64,000 bases of DNA from Pseudomonas poae (lineage in GTDB: Bacteria; Pseudomonadota; Gammaproteobacteria; Pseudomonadales; Pseudomonadaceae), in contig CP034537.1 of NCBI GenBank assembly GCA_004000515.1, forward strand, positions 3,982,001 to 4,046,000, read 5' to 3'. This document shows positions 1-9,612 of this stretch, piece by piece. The position numbers and the translations under genes are program-made. Below the pieces are notes generated by a model. That model did no database searches. It was not told where the DNA came from and saw nothing but the letters and a program-made list of their open reading frames with translations. Each line of letters opens with the position of its first letter. Position 1 is the stretch's first letter.

Positions 1-375
1 GCCGCGCAATGGTCGCGTATCCGATTGCCGCTGGCGCAGCGGTTGCGCACTGGCGGTGATTTGCGGGAACAGCCCGGCGTGCAATTGGCTGGCGTACGCC
101 TGGGACGCATCGAAGTGCGCAAGTGCAGCCGCCAAGTCCGGGTTGGCCTTGAGCAACTGCTGCTGCAGGTCATTCAGGCGCGAGTCGTTGTAGAGCTTCC
201 ACCATTCAGGCGCCAGTTGATCGGACGGTTGCGCACTGTGCCACGGGCCGTCGCTGGTTTGTTCACGGTAGCCGGCGGGCAGGTCAACCGTGGGCACCTT
301 GTAGGTCGGTGCCATCGAACAACCCTGCAATGCCAGCAGCATCAATGCCGCGAGGGGTTTAAGCCTTGGGCGCAT
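1..375 (-). CDS. RND efflux outer-membrane lipoprotein (NodT/OprM type), 3' part missing
   Basis: The first 125 codons of a TolC/OprM-like outer-membrane channel lipoprotein; the rest lies beyond the left edge. The start has a basic leader, a hydrophobic stretch and the lipobox LALQGC, with Cys18 as the lipidation site, followed by SMAPTYKVP, typical of the NodT subfamily. A WWKLYNDSRLNDL segment and an alpha-helical region (Q-x-x-L-L-K-A-N-P-D-L) match the start of the outer-membrane efflux domain. The ATG lies 17 bases inside the upstream adaptor gene, so translation is probably coupled. Pump, adaptor and channel are in that order on the minus strand. The family call is sure; the substrate is unknown. 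Confidence 0.88.
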   Translation of the reverse strand, partial: MRPRLKPLAALMLLALQGCSMAPTYKVPTVDLPAGYREQTSDGPWHSAQPSDQLAPEWWKLYNDSRLNDLQQQLLKANPDLAAALAHFDASQAYASQLHAGLFPQITASAQPLRQRQSDTRPLRG

Positions 376-1528
376 GCGCACCTCCAGAGGCATCGGCCAG
401 CTGCACCGGGTCACCTTCGCGCAGGGCGTCGGGCGGGTTGTCGACCACGCGGTCGGCGGGTTTAAGGCCTTGGTCGATCACCAGGCGCTCACCGAGGTCC
501 AGGCCGATGTGGATGGTTTGCAGGTGCACGTGGTTGTGCGCGTCGAGCACCGCGACCTGGGTACCTTGGGCACGGAAGATCAGGGCGCTGGCAGGAATGC
601 TCACGCCGTGGGTGTCGGCTGGAATCGGCAGCGTGGCTTCGGCGTAATCACCGGGCAGCAGTTCGCCGTTGGGGTTGTCGGCCACGAACTGCGCAAGCAG
701 GGTGCCGGAGCGGCGGTCGATGGCGGTGGAGTCGCCGATCAGGCGCGCCTTGAAGTGCTCGCCAGGATGCTCGGGCACCGTCAGTTCGGCTTCAAGGCCT
801 GGGTGGATGACCGCTGCGTAGTTCTGCGGCACCGGTACGTACAGGCGCAATTGGTGGGTGTCGGCGATGTTGAACAGCTCCGGATCGCTGTCGGTATCGG
901 CCTTGATCAACTGGCCGATGTCGGTGTTACGCGCGGTGATGGTGCCCGCAAATGGCGCACGGATTGTCTTGTAGCTTTCCAGCGCCGACAGCCGCGCATA
1001 GTCGGCAGCAGCGGCCTCGGCGTTGGCCTTGGCGGCAGCGGCGTTGGAGGTTTTCTCATCGGCCTCTTGGCGTGAAATCGAGTGGCTGGCGAGCAGGTTT
1101 TGCCAGCGTGTGGCGGTGGTTTCGGCCAGGCGCGCGTTGGCCTGTTCCTGAATCAACCGGGCGTGGGTTTGCGCCATTTGCTGGTCCAGGTCCGGGCTGT
1201 CGATTTCAGCCAGGATTTGCCCGGCTTTGACTTGGGTGCCGATGTCGGCTTTCCAGTCCTTCAAGTAGCCGCTGACCCGGGCATGGATTGGCGCCTTGCT
1301 CCAGGCTTCCAGGTGCGCCGGCAAGCGCAGAGTGTCGCCGGCGGCGTTCTGTTGCGGTTGGAACACCATCACTTGCGGGATGGCGGCGGTCTCTGTCCAG
1401 GCGGTCACCGATTGTTCGTGCAACGTGCGGGCATGCAGGCCGTTGGCGACCAACAGGGCAGCCAGAGTCAGGCCGCCGACACCCATGAGCATCAGACGCT
1501 TGCGCGAGGGTTTGTGATCAGACGACAT
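359..1528 (-). CDS. RND efflux periplasmic adaptor (HlyD/membrane fusion protein)
   Basis: A 389-residue periplasmic adaptor that would link the RND pump to the outer-membrane channel. Residues 11-30 form an uncleaved membrane anchor or signal. Two half lipoyl motifs (near residues 83-110 and 210-230, APFAGTITARNTDIGQLI) flank an Ala/Gln-rich helical hairpin, as in AcrA/MexA. A longer in-frame start exists at 1597, but the ATG at 1528 has an AGGAGA Shine-Dalgarno and overlaps the pump stop codon by 11 bases, which is the usual arrangement in such operons. The last 17 bases overlap the channel gene. Confidence 0.9.
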   Translation of the reverse strand: MSSDHKPSRKRLMLMGVGGLTLAALLVANGLHARTLHEQSVTAWTETAAIPQVMVFQPQQNAAGDTLRLPAHLEAWSKAPIHARVSGYLKDWKADIGTQVKAGQILAEIDSPDLDQQMAQTHARLIQEQANARLAETTATRWQNLLASHSISRQEADEKTSNAAAAKANAEAAAADYARLSALESYKTIRAPFAGTITARNTDIGQLIKADTDSDPELFNIADTHQLRLYVPVPQNYAAVIHPGLEAELTVPEHPGEHFKARLIGDSTAIDRRSGTLLAQFVADNPNGELLPGDYAEATLPIPADTHGVSIPASALIFRAQGTQVAVLDAHNHVHLQTIHIGLDLGERLVIDQGLKPADRVVDNPPDALREGDPVQLADASGGAHAPKA

Positions 1529-4500
1529 GTGGGGTTTCTCCTGCAACAGCGCGAGTAGGGTGACGCCCGTGGACCAGGCTGAAGACCACGGGTACAAACA
1601 GCAGGGTGGCGATGGTGGCGAAGATCAACCCACCGATCACCGCCCGGCCGAGGGGGGCGTTTTGTTCTTCGGAAATGGCCAGCGGCAACATGCCGATGAT
1701 CATTGCCAGGGCAGTCATGCACACCGGACGGAAGCGCGTGTAGCCGGCCTCCATTGCAGCCTTGAGCGCATCGCCATGTTCTGCCAGGCGTTCACGGCAG
1801 AAGCTCACCACCAGGATCGAGTTGGCGGTGGCCACGCCCATGCACAAGATGGCGCCGGTCAGTGCCGGTACCGACAACGAGGTGCCGCTGAGGAACAACA
1901 TCCACACGATCCCCGCCAGTGCGGCCGGCAGCGCCGTAATGATCACGAACGGGTCGGCCCAGGATTGGAAATTGACCACGATCAGCAGGTAGATCAGTAC
2001 CACCGCGCCGAGCAGGCCGAAGCTCAAGCCGCTGAACGCTTCATGCAGCGCATCGATCTGCCCATGCAGGCTGATCACTGCGCCTTTGGGGCGCATGGAG
2101 GCGGTGTCATCCAGCACCTTTGCACGTCGCGCGCCACACCACCGAGGTCGCGACCTTGTACGTTGGCGTACAAATCCAGGGTCGGTTCGATGTTGTAGTG
2201 GGTCACGACCGCCGGGCTTTCCACCCGTGAAATGCTCGCCACGCCGCCGAGGATCTGCGACTGGCCGTCGGCACCGGTCACCGGCAACGCTTCCAGTGAT
2301 GGCAAGCTGTCGAGGCGGTATTGCGGCGTGGCGGCGACGATGGAGTACGACACGCCGTTGGCCGGGTTGAGCCAGAACGTGGGAGCGGTCTGCGAGCTGC
2401 CGGCCAGGGACGCGACCATGCTGTTGGTGACGTCGCGCTCGGTGATGCCCAAGCCGTTGGCGCGCATGCGGTCAACGTTGACCTGCAACGACGGGTAGCC
2501 GGTGGATTGCTGGATGCGCAGGTCGGCAATGCCCGGCACGTGTTGCAAGCGGCGCTCAAGCTCTACCGCGTACGCACGGTTTTCTTCATCGCTGCGTCCG
2601 GAGATCTTCACGTCCAGCGGGGCAGGGGCGCCGAAGTTGAGGATCTGGCTGCTGATGTCCGCTGGCAGGAACGCGAAGTGGCTGCCGGGGAAACTTTGCG
2701 GCAGGGCTTCACGCAGTTTTTTCACGTAGTCGGCAGTCGGTGCATGGTCCTTTTCAGGGTGACCTGGATGTCGCCATCCTGCGGGCCGATGGTGCCGCTG
2801 CTGCTGTAAGCCATGTCGATGCCGCTGAGCGGGATGCCGATGTTGTCGACGATGGTGTCGAGTTCTTCGGCGGGGATCACTTCGCGAATTCGCGCTTCGA
2901 TACGGTCGAAAGCCGCGGCGCTTTCTTCGATGCGCGTGCCCAGCGGCAGGCGCACATGCAGCGCGAGGGCGCCAGCGTCAGTGGCCGGGAAGAAGTCCTG
3001 GCCCAGGCTTGGCAGCAGCAGGAACGAGGCGAGTACGCAGGCCAGGAAGCCGACGATAAAGCGCTTGCGATTGCCCAGCGCAAGCATCAACACACCATGG
3101 TAGGTGTCGCGGATATTCGAGAAGTGGCGCTCGAAACCCTGCTGGAAATTCAGCACCGATTGCAGCACGGCATTGCGCTGTTTGGTGTGCTGCTCGCCCT
3201 CGTGGTGGTTGATGAATTCATCTTCCGGGTGATGCCCCGCGCCTTGCTCCGGTACATGGGGCTTGAGCAGGAACATTGCCAGGGTCGGCACCAAGGTGCG
3301 CGAGAGGATGAACGAACTGGCCATGGCAAAGATCACCGCCAGCGCCATCGGCCGGAACAGGTAGCCGGCGATGCCTTGCAGCAGGAACATCGGCACGAAC
3401 ACGATGCAGATGCACAGCAGCGAGACAAACGCGGGGCCGACGATTTGCGCGGCGCCGTCGAGGATCGCGGTCTTCACCGCTTTGCCTTGCTCCAGGTGCC
3501 AGTTGATGTTTTCGATGGTCACCGTGGCGTCGTCCACCAGGATGCCCACGGCCAGCGCCAGCCCGCCCAGCGTCATCACGTTGAGGGTTTGCCCGCTGAC
3601 TGCCAGCAGTGCGATGGCCGACAAGACTGCCAAGGGAATCGAGGCGGCGATGATCAGTGTCGAACGCCAGCTGCCGAGGAACAACAGGATCATTGCGCTG
3701 GTCAGCAGGGCGGCGATGATGCCTTCCTGGGCCACGCTGCCCACCGATTGCTTGACGAACACCGAGGCGTCACCCAGCAACGAGGTCTTCAGCGACGGCG
3801 GCAGTGTTTCGTTGATGCGCGGCAGCATCTGGCGGATGCCGTCGATGATCGACAGGGTGGAGATGCTGCCGTTTTTCAATGCCGGCATCAGCACGGCGCG
3901 GTGGCCGTCGACACGCACGATGTTGGTTTGCGGCGGCGAGCCATCGCGCACGTGGGCCACTTGGCCGATGGTGATCAGCGCGCCGTCGACCGTCTTGATC
4001 GGCAGGTCGTTGAGTTCATCGATGGCCTTGGGGCTGTTGTTGAGCAGGATCGTGTATTCGTTGGGGCCGAGTTTGGCAGTGCCCACCGGGATGATCTGGT
4101 TTTGCAGCGCCAGCGCGTTACCCACGTCCTGAGCCGACAGGCCTTTGGCGGCCAGTGCTTGCGGGTCAAGGTCGAGGGTGATCTGGCGTTGCTTGCCGCC
4201 CATGGGCGTCGGCATGGCCAGGCCGGGTAGGGCGCTGAGGGCAGGCGGATATTGTTCTGCACCAGGTCGCGAATCTTGGCTTCCGAGAGGCTGGGGCTGG
4301 AGAACGCCATCTGCAAAATCGGCACCGTGGAGGCGCTGTAGTTGAGGATCAGCGGCGGCGTGATGCCCGGTGGCATCTGCTTGAGCACGGTTTGTGAAAC
4401 GGCGGTCACTTGGGCGTTGGCGGTGCGGATGTCCACGCCCGGTTGGAAGAAGATCTTGACAATGCCCATGCCGGGCAGCGATTGCGATTCGATGTGTTCA

Positions 4501-4735
4501 ATGTCGTTGACGGTGGTGCTCAGGGAGCGTTCGTAGGTGTAGATCACCCGTCCGGCCATGGCGTCCGGCGACAAGCCGTTGTACTGCCAGACCACGGCGA
4601 CCACGGGGATGCCGATATCGGGAAAAACATCCGTGGGGTTCGCAGGGCCGCCATCGGCCCGATGATGCAGATGAATATAGCCAACACGATAAACGTGTAC
4701 GGCTTTTGCAGTGCGGTCTTTACCAGCCCGAGCAT
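1518..4735 (-). CDS. RND multidrug efflux permease (HAE1/AcrB-like), four apparent frameshifts
   Basis: Inner-membrane proton-driven exporter. It starts with MLGLVKTAL and TM1 (YTFIVLAIFICIIGPMAAL), then periplasmic loops, and contains GILVDDATVTIENI, the TM4 acidic pair used for proton relay. The reading frame is interrupted four times, at about 4635 (a C lost on the coding strand), 4239 (a C lost), 2751 (an A lost) and 2119 (an A lost). Each site is a homopolymer run. Adding one base at each gives exactly 1073 residues, the normal length for the family, with family-typical sequence across every junction. I therefore regard it as one intact gene in reality. It is first in the pump-adaptor-channel operon. 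Confidence 0.87.
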
Positions 4736-4931
4736 GCGTGAACCTCCATTGGAGCAGGATTGCAAACCCCGGCAGTCTTGCCCGACCCACCTAACACGCA
4801 CCTTTCAGCCAGGTGAAGGAACATTTAGTTAAGGGCTGAAGATCGTTTCATATGTATTCATTTGTTCTACACAGGTCGGCTCCTCAAGCTTGTAACCCAT
4901 TGGACACATCGTCTTTCTTTGGAGCCCTGCC

Positions 4932-5342
4932 ATGTCACTCAAACCTCTTTTGTTGATTCCAGCCCTTGGTGCTGTGCTGTTGTTGTCGGCGTGTGCCGGC
5001 CCGATTCCCAAAAGCCGACCCGAGCGAAGCCTGGATCGGCTTGAAGGAAGAAGCGCCGAACGATCTGATGGCTGAACGCGTAGACGGCAAGCGCGTGGAT
5101 GACGGGCGCTTTTTGAAGTGACCCCGGGGGACCATCGCCTGGACGTGACGTTGTTCGAAGAGGAGCCAGGCGACGACAACCAGCAGGACTGCCAGGGCCG
5201 AGTGGAGTACAAGGATTTCAAGGCGGGTGAGCATTACACCCTGGTGGAATCAAGCCTGGGCACCACCGTGCGCGCATCCCTGAAGGATGGTCACGGCAAG
5301 GAAGTCGCGGCGACTCAGGACTTCAATTGCATGCCTGGCTAA
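4932..5342 (+). CDS. small outer-membrane-type lipoprotein, two apparent frameshifts
   Basis: A lipoprotein of about 136 residues. The signal ends in the lipobox LLSAC (Cys21), followed by AGPIPKADPSEAWIGL. The frame is continuous only if one A is removed from the run at 5011-5014 and one T is added to the run at 5110-5114. The two corrections cancel, and the C-terminal half (LDVTLFEEEP, DCQGRVEYKDF, TQDFNCMPG) then follows without a stop. GGAG precedes the ATG. It ends convergently with the next small gene, with a 4-base overlap. I do not recognise the family; the two late Cys residues could form a disulphide. Confidence 0.7.
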
Positions 5343-5497
5343 GCGTGGCGCACCGCTGCCTTGTGAGGTTTTGCAGGTGCAGCGGGTTTGACGTGGGGGT
5401 GGTGCCGGCGGGTAATGCGCAATACCCCCCACAACATGGCGCCGGCAACTGCCAGCCAACCGCAGATCAACAGGATAATCGTTGCAGCAAGGCTCAT
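5339..5497 (-). CDS. small single-span membrane protein, unknown function
   Basis: A 52-residue protein with one hydrophobic helix (residues 5-27, TIILLICGWLAVAGAMLWGV) and a basic His/Pro/Lys-rich tail. An excellent AGGAGG ribosome-binding site sits 7 bases before the ATG at 5497, and this decides the start over an upstream in-frame codon at 5542. No domain is recognised. The tail would be cytoplasmic by the positive-inside rule. Confidence 0.65.
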   Translation of the reverse strand: MSLAATIILLICGWLAVAGAMLWGVLRITRRHHPHVKPAAPAKPHKAAVRHA

Positions 5498-5694
5498 TTG
5501 GGCCTCCTTTCGCCCCGTTCGGGGCACACACAGTCTTCTCAATGGACAGTCTAGACACCTGGCGGTTGCCTGCTATTGACCAATGGTCGAGTCCGTCCAA
5601 CTTCTTTGCTATATGCGCGCCGCCGTTCTCCTACAGAAACGCGATTGGGCTATGATCTGGGCCCTTACCGGCAGTTGATCAAGAGAGTAAAAAA

Positions 5695-6357
5695 TTGCGG
5701 TTACGGTCGAACGTTAAATCATCGTGGGTATTGGCCTGTGCCTTGGGGCTTGCAGCCTGTTCCGGGCACCCGTCCAAGCTGCCGGGCCTGCCGGAGCGTG
5801 TCGAGCTCAATGGCGTGCCGACCTTTCGCAGCGAGGCTTATCAAAGTGGCCCTAGCGCTTTAGCCAGCATGCTGTCGCAACAAGGCATTGTCATGACACC
5901 GGGCTTGCTGGATAAGCCGCTGCATTTGCCAGGCGGCGAAGCGGACCTTGAGCGCAACATGCAAGTGTTGGCGCGAGAGTACGGGCTGATGGTGTACCCG
6001 TTGGACGCCAAGCTGACGGCGGTACTGGCGCAGGTGGCGGCGGGTTACCCGGTGATGGCGCGGGTGGGCGGCGGGATTTGGTCGGACGCGCGCTACGTGG
6101 TTGTAGTGGGCTTCAACCAACAGAAGAGTACGGTGTTGCTGCGCTCGGGCATGGACCGGCGTTTGTTGATGAGCTTCAGCGACTTTGAATCGAAGTGGAA
6201 AAGCGCTGGGAGTTGGGCAATCCTCACTCAGCGTCCGAGCCAGTTGCCGGCCAATGTAGATGCGCAGCGCTGGCGTGATGCTGCCAATGCAACGGCCCAG
6301 GCCGGGCAGGAGCGGGCGGCGGCGCAGGCGCTTAAAGTGTTGGCTGAGACCAAGTAA
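5695..6357 (+). CDS. lipoprotein with degenerate C39-peptidase-like domain
   Basis: A 220-residue lipoprotein starting at TTG (5695). The signal ends in the lipobox GLAAC (Cys22). Residues 46-205 resemble the C39-like peptidase fold: YQSGPSALASML corresponds to the catalytic-Cys helix, and ARYVVVVGF corresponds to the strand with the catalytic His. Here the Cys position is Ser51 and the His position is Arg133, so proteolysis is unlikely; the domain may bind peptide or be structural. A short Ala/Gln-rich tail follows (QAGQERAAAQALKVL). It stands alone, with a REPIN behind it. The fold assignment is by eye. Confidence 0.65.
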   Translation: MRLRSNVKSSWVLACALGLAACSGHPSKLPGLPERVELNGVPTFRSEAYQSGPSALASMLSQQGIVMTPGLLDKPLHLPGGEADLERNMQVLAREYGLMVYPLDAKLTAVLAQVAAGYPVMARVGGGIWSDARYVVVVGFNQQKSTVLLRSGMDRRLLMSFSDFESKWKSAGSWAILTQRPSQLPANVDAQRWRDAANATAQAGQERAAAQALKVLAETK

Positions 6358-6378
6358 AAAATACACCTGAGATCTAAT

Positions 6379-6464
6379 GTGGGAGCGGGCTTGCCCGCGA
6401 TAGCGATGCCCCAGTCACTCATTCATTGACTGATACGGCGCGATCACAGGCAAGCCCGCTCCCC
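6379..6464. repeat. REPIN (inverted pair of Pseudomonas REP sequences)
   Basis: Two REP units in inverted orientation, GTGGGAGCGGGCTTGCC (from 6379) and its near-complement GGCAAGCCCGCTCCC (ending 6463), separated by a short spacer. It lies between the C39-like lipoprotein gene and pbpG, whose 3' ends converge. Such elements form long hairpins in mRNA ends and can limit read-through. Confidence 0.85.
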
Positions 6465-6467
6465 TAT

Positions 6468-7391
6468 TTAGCGACTGGCTTCTGCCGCGTTAGGACGGTT
6501 CTTCAAGTTCTTGTCGGCCTTGTAGCGCAACGCTACGTCCGGTACCGAGCCACTTTTGCCGGTTTCAACCCAATTACGAATCCGGCCCGCATCCGCAAAG
6601 TGGGTGAACTTGCCGAACGCATCCAGGATCACCAGCGACACCGGACGATTACCCATGCTGGTCACCAGCACCAGGCAGTGGCCGGCCTGGTTGGTGAAGC
6701 CGGTCTTGGTCAGCTTGATATCCCAGTTGGCGCGATTGATCAGGTGGTCGGTGTTGGAGAAACCCAAGGTGTAGTTGGGTTTGCGGAACGAAACGGTCTT
6801 TTCCTTGGTGGTGCTCAACTGGCTGAGCATCGGATAGTGGCGTGCGGCGGCCAGCAGTTTGCTCAAGTCACGGGCAGTGGATACGTTGTGGATCGACAGG
6901 CCGGTGGGTTCCACATAGTGGGTGCTGGTCATGCCCAGCGCCTTGGCCTTGGCGTTCATCGCCGCGATAAACGCTGGGTAGCCGCCCGGGTAGTGGTGGG
7001 CCAGGCTGGCGGCGGCACGGTTTTCCGAGGACATCAGGGCGATCAGCAGCATTTCTTTACGCGGCATTTCGCTGCCGATCTTCACGCGGGAGAACACGCC
7101 TTTCATTTCTGGCGTGTCCTTGATGTTGATGTCGATGTACTCGTCCATGTTCTGCTTAGCTTCCAGCACGATCAGGCCGGTCATCAGCTTGCTCACCGAG
7201 GCGATGGGGACCACCACGTCGGGGTTGCTGGAATAAATGACCTTGTTGGTCTGCAGGTCCACCAGCATGGCGCTGCCTGAAGCGATCTGCAGCTTGGACG
7301 TGTCACGCGGAGCCTGGGTGGTCTCGGCGGCGTGCGCGAAGGTGCCTGTAAATGCAAAAAATAGGCTGACGAGAGAGATACGAATTTTCAC
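6468..7391 (-). CDS. pbpG: D-alanyl-D-alanine endopeptidase (PBP7)
   Basis: A 307-residue periplasmic penicillin-binding protein that cleaves DD-crosslinks in peptidoglycan (PBP7/PbpG). A Sec signal covers residues 1-21 (AHAAE). The active-site motifs are in order and correctly spaced: S65-V-S-K68, S122-E-N124 and K229-T-G231. Length is normal for PbpG, which lacks the extra C-terminal domain of PBP5-type carboxypeptidases. It appears monocistronic; a REPIN lies right after the stop. Confidence 0.93.
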   Translation of the reverse strand: MKIRISLVSLFFAFTGTFAHAAETTQAPRDTSKLQIASGSAMLVDLQTNKVIYSSNPDVVVPIASVSKLMTGLIVLEAKQNMDEYIDINIKDTPEMKGVFSRVKIGSEMPRKEMLLIALMSSENRAAASLAHHYPGGYPAFIAAMNAKAKALGMTSTHYVEPTGLSIHNVSTARDLSKLLAAARHYPMLSQLSTTKEKTVSFRKPNYTLGFSNTDHLINRANWDIKLTKTGFTNQAGHCLVLVTSMGNRPVSLVILDAFGKFTHFADAGRIRNWVETGKSGSVPDVALRYKADKNLKNRPNAAEASR

Positions 7392-7553
7392 GCGGATGAA
7401 CTCGCTAAAAGTAAGGAAATACCGTTCGGGAACGGGTTATATGACAAATGCCGTTACATTTTAGGAGTATGGATCAGAAACTGTCGAATGTTCTTCTGAA
7501 AGCAGACGAAAGTGCCTAAAAACTAAGAAAAAACGGGTTTTATTGCGGCCAAT

Positions 7554-7583
7554 AAAAAGCCCTGCGATAAGGCAGGGCTTTTT
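7554..7583 (-). terminator. rho-independent terminator of folD (bidirectional)
   Basis: A stem of 12 pairs, AAAAAGCCCTGC with its complement, and a short loop, 16 bases beyond the folD stop. On the minus strand it ends in a T-run. The A-run on the other arm also allows termination in the opposite direction. Confidence 0.85.
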
Positions 7584-7598
7584 CAGTACCGCTGGTTA

Positions 7599-8453
7599 TT
7601 AGTCGTGCAGGGTTTCTGCAGCGTACAGGGTGTTTTCCAGCAGGCAGGCACGGGTCATCGGGCCCACACCGCCCGGGACCGGTGTGATCCAGCCAGCGCG
7701 GGGCAGGGCGGTTTCGTACACCACGTCGCCCACCAGCTTGCCGTCTTCCTGGCGGTTGATGCCTACGTCGATAACGATGGCGCCTTCCTTGATCCACTCA
7801 CCCTTGACCAGGCCTGGCTTGCCGGCGGCGACAACCACCAGGTCGGCTCGCCCGACGTGGCCGGCGAGGTCTTTGGTGAAACGGTGGGTGACGGTCACGG
7901 TGCAGCCGGCCAGCAGCAGCTCCATGGCCATCGGGCGACCGACGATGTTGGACGCGCCGACGACAACGGCATCAAGGCCGTAAAGGTCGACACCGGTGCT
8001 TTCCAGCAGGGTCATGATGCCTTTCGGGGTGCATGGGCGCAGCAGCGGGATACGCTGGGCCAGGCGGCCGACGTTATAAGGGTGGAAACCGTCGACGTCT
8101 TTGTCCGGGCGGATACGCTCCAGCAATTTGGATGCATCCAGGTGCTCTGGTAGCGGTAGTTGCAGCAGGATGCCGTCGATGCCAGCGTCGTCGTTGAGGC
8201 CATCGATCAGGTCGGTAAGCGCCTGTTGAGAGGTCTCGGCAGGCAGGTCGTAGGCCTTGGAAATAAAGCCGACCTCTTCACAGTCTTTACGCTTGTGCGA
8301 GACATAAACCTGAGAGGCAGGATCGCTGCCGACCAGGATCACCGCGAGACCAGGCGTGCGCAGGCCTTGCTGGCTGCGCTCGGTGACTCGTTTGGCGATC
8401 TGCTGGCGCAGGCTGGCGGCGATTGATTTGCCGTCGATAAGTTGTGCAGTCAT
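7599..8453 (-). CDS. folD: bifunctional methylenetetrahydrofolate dehydrogenase/cyclohydrolase
   Basis: A 284-residue cytosolic enzyme that interconverts 5,10-methylene- and 10-formyl-tetrahydrofolate using NADP. The catalytic Y50-x3-K54 (YVSHK) is present, as are the substrate signature LLQLPLP, PCTPKGI, the nucleotide-binding GASNIVGRP and the C-terminal [10 protein letters not shown]. Length is normal. It is a single gene, divergent from the tRNA cluster; this tRNA/folD neighbourhood is common in pseudomonads. An unbroken frame and strong motifs make the call secure. Confidence 0.96.
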   Translation of the reverse strand: MTAQLIDGKSIAASLRQQIAKRVTERSQQGLRTPGLAVILVGSDPASQVYVSHKRKDCEEVGFISKAYDLPAETSQQALTDLIDGLNDDAGIDGILLQLPLPEHLDASKLLERIRPDKDVDGFHPYNVGRLAQRIPLLRPCTPKGIMTLLESTGVDLYGLDAVVVGASNIVGRPMAMELLLAGCTVTVTHRFTKDLAGHVGRADLVVVAAGKPGLVKGEWIKEGAIVIDVGINRQEDGKLVGDVVYETALPRAGWITPVPGGVGPMTRACLLENTLYAAETLHD

Positions 8454-8586
8454 TACGCGTGATTAACCATCGAGAGGGGGGAAGAAAAGTGCGCGCATTC
8501 TCGCATGCCATGGCGTGAGGGCAAAGGCGCTTGGTCTGCAAATTGCCCTAACCCCTTAAATAAAATGAATTTTTTTCAAAAAAGAT

Positions 8587-8613
8587 TTGACGGGTTTCGA
8601 GGCCCTCTATACT
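8587..8613 (+). promoter_or_regulatory. sigma70 promoter for the tRNA cluster
   Basis: TTGACG at 8587-8592 and TATACT at 8608-8613, with a 15-base spacer (16 if read from TTTGAC). It is preceded by an AT-rich, UP-element-like tract (runs of T and A at 8566-8586). It lies about 120 bases before the first tRNA gene. Confidence 0.65.
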
Positions 8614-8733
8614 ATTCGTCGCACTTGTCGGGCACAGCCTAGCACTGGTTAAGAAGGTCGAGCAGAATAGATGGTTGTTCTGCAAGGCTGGAAGCACTTA
8701 GTTTGTAGTCCTAATAGAATACAGATTAATCAG

Positions 8734-8810
8734 GCGCCCGTAGCTCAGCTGGATAGAGCATCCGCCTTCTAAGCGGATGGTCGCAGGTTCGAGTCCTGCC
8801 GGGTGCGCCA
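8734..8810 (+). tRNA. tRNA-Arg (TCT)
   Basis: 77 bases. The acceptor stem GCGCCCG pairs with CGGGTGC, and CCA is encoded. The anticodon loop CTTCTAA gives anticodon TCT (reads AGA). TTCGAGTC forms the T-loop. First gene of a four-tRNA cluster. Confidence 0.96.
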
Positions 8811-8841
8811 TTAGGCAGCTTTGGCACAAGTAGCGCTATAT

Positions 8842-8918
8842 GGTGGGCGTAGCTCAGTTGGTAGAGCACGGGATTGTGACTCCCGTTGTCGAGGGTTCGA
8901 TCCCCTTCGTCCACCCCA
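8842..8918 (+). tRNA. tRNA-His (GTG), copy 1
   Basis: 77 bases, with the extra G(-1) typical of tRNA-His (GGTGGGCG paired with CGTCCACC). The anticodon loop is ATTGTGA, anticodon GTG, and CCCA is encoded. It is identical to the copy at 9139. Confidence 0.96.
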
Positions 8919-8926
8919 TATTCTGA

Positions 8927-8957
8927 AAAGGCGCCAGATTAATCGTCTGGCGCCTTT
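8927..8957 (+). terminator. hairpin after tRNA-His copy 1
   Basis: A 12-pair stem, AAAGGCGCCAGA with its complement, followed by TTTGCTTT. The T-run is interrupted, so transcription probably continues in part to the Leu and second His genes. The same stem follows the second tRNA-His gene. Confidence 0.7.
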
Positions 8958-8975
8958 GCTTTAAGAGCTTCAAGC

Positions 8976-9060
8976 GCGGATGTGGTGGAATTGGTAGACA
9001 CACTGGATTTAGGTTCCAGCGCCGCGAGGCGTAAGAGTTCGAGTCTCTTCATCCGCACCA
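8976..9060 (+). tRNA. tRNA-Leu (TAG)
   Basis: 85 bases with a long variable arm, as expected for class II tRNA-Leu. The acceptor stem GCGGATG pairs with CATCCGC, the anticodon is TAG (loop ATTTAGG) and CCA is encoded. Confidence 0.96.
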
Positions 9061-9138
9061 ATTTCAAGGCGTCGCCCTACCGTCAGGTAAGGTGAGGTTC
9101 AACAAAGAAGATGTATGAGTTCTTTGTTAATGCAATAT

Positions 9139-9215
9139 GGTGGGCGTAGCTCAGTTGGTAGAGCACGGGATTGTGACTCCCGTTGTCGAGGGTTCGATCC
9201 CCTTCGTCCACCCCA
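9139..9215 (+). tRNA. tRNA-His (GTG), copy 2
   Basis: Identical in sequence to copy 1, including G(-1) and the encoded CCCA. It lies 297 bases downstream of copy 1 and is followed by the same type of hairpin, which indicates an old local duplication around the tRNA-Leu gene. Confidence 0.96.
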
Positions 9216-9221
9216 TATTCG

Positions 9222-9254
9222 AAAGGCGCCAGATTTAACAGTCTGGCGCCTTTT
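9222..9254 (+). terminator. terminator of the tRNA cluster
   Basis: AAAGGCGCCAGA stem and complement ending in TTTTGGTTTT, immediately after the last tRNA. This is the stronger of the two related hairpins and probably ends the operon. Confidence 0.8.
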
Positions 9255-9612
9255 GGTTTTAGCGGTTCTGATATTCGCGACTGCAGGTGCTGGGTCGCAG
9301 CGGCAGGGCGTTTCATCGTATTTATGTGTCTCGATGATGCCGCGCTGCCTGCTCGCCCTGTTTGCGGGGTGGGCCGTCAGGGAGATGGATGACGACCTCT
9401 TCTATATATAGAAGGGGCGGCGCAGAGCCCTGGCGTGATGGGATGTATTTGTCACCGGGGCGAGGTACTTCAGTGCCTTCGTACCGATAAATTGCCGGCT
9501 GTTTTCGGGTGAGTTTTCAGTAGGGTGACTTCTTGAGTTTGACCCACTAGAATGCATGCCCTTGATTGGGGTCGGAAATGGCCGGCTAACGTCTGTGCAA
9601 CGAGGAATATCC
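9255..9612 (+). other. tig upstream region, no gene seen
   Basis: 358 bases between the tRNA terminator and tig. I see no convincing coding frame on either strand. A TAGAAT hexamer at about 9548, with TGACTT 16 bases upstream, could be the tig promoter but is weak. GAGGA at 9602 is the tig ribosome-binding site. Confidence 0.5.

Noticed and set aside
2740..4230. 496-codon plus-strand frame opposite the RND permease
   Set aside because: Rich in His, Gln, Arg and Asp, as expected for the complement of a hydrophobic membrane protein; the minus strand shows clear RND motifs.
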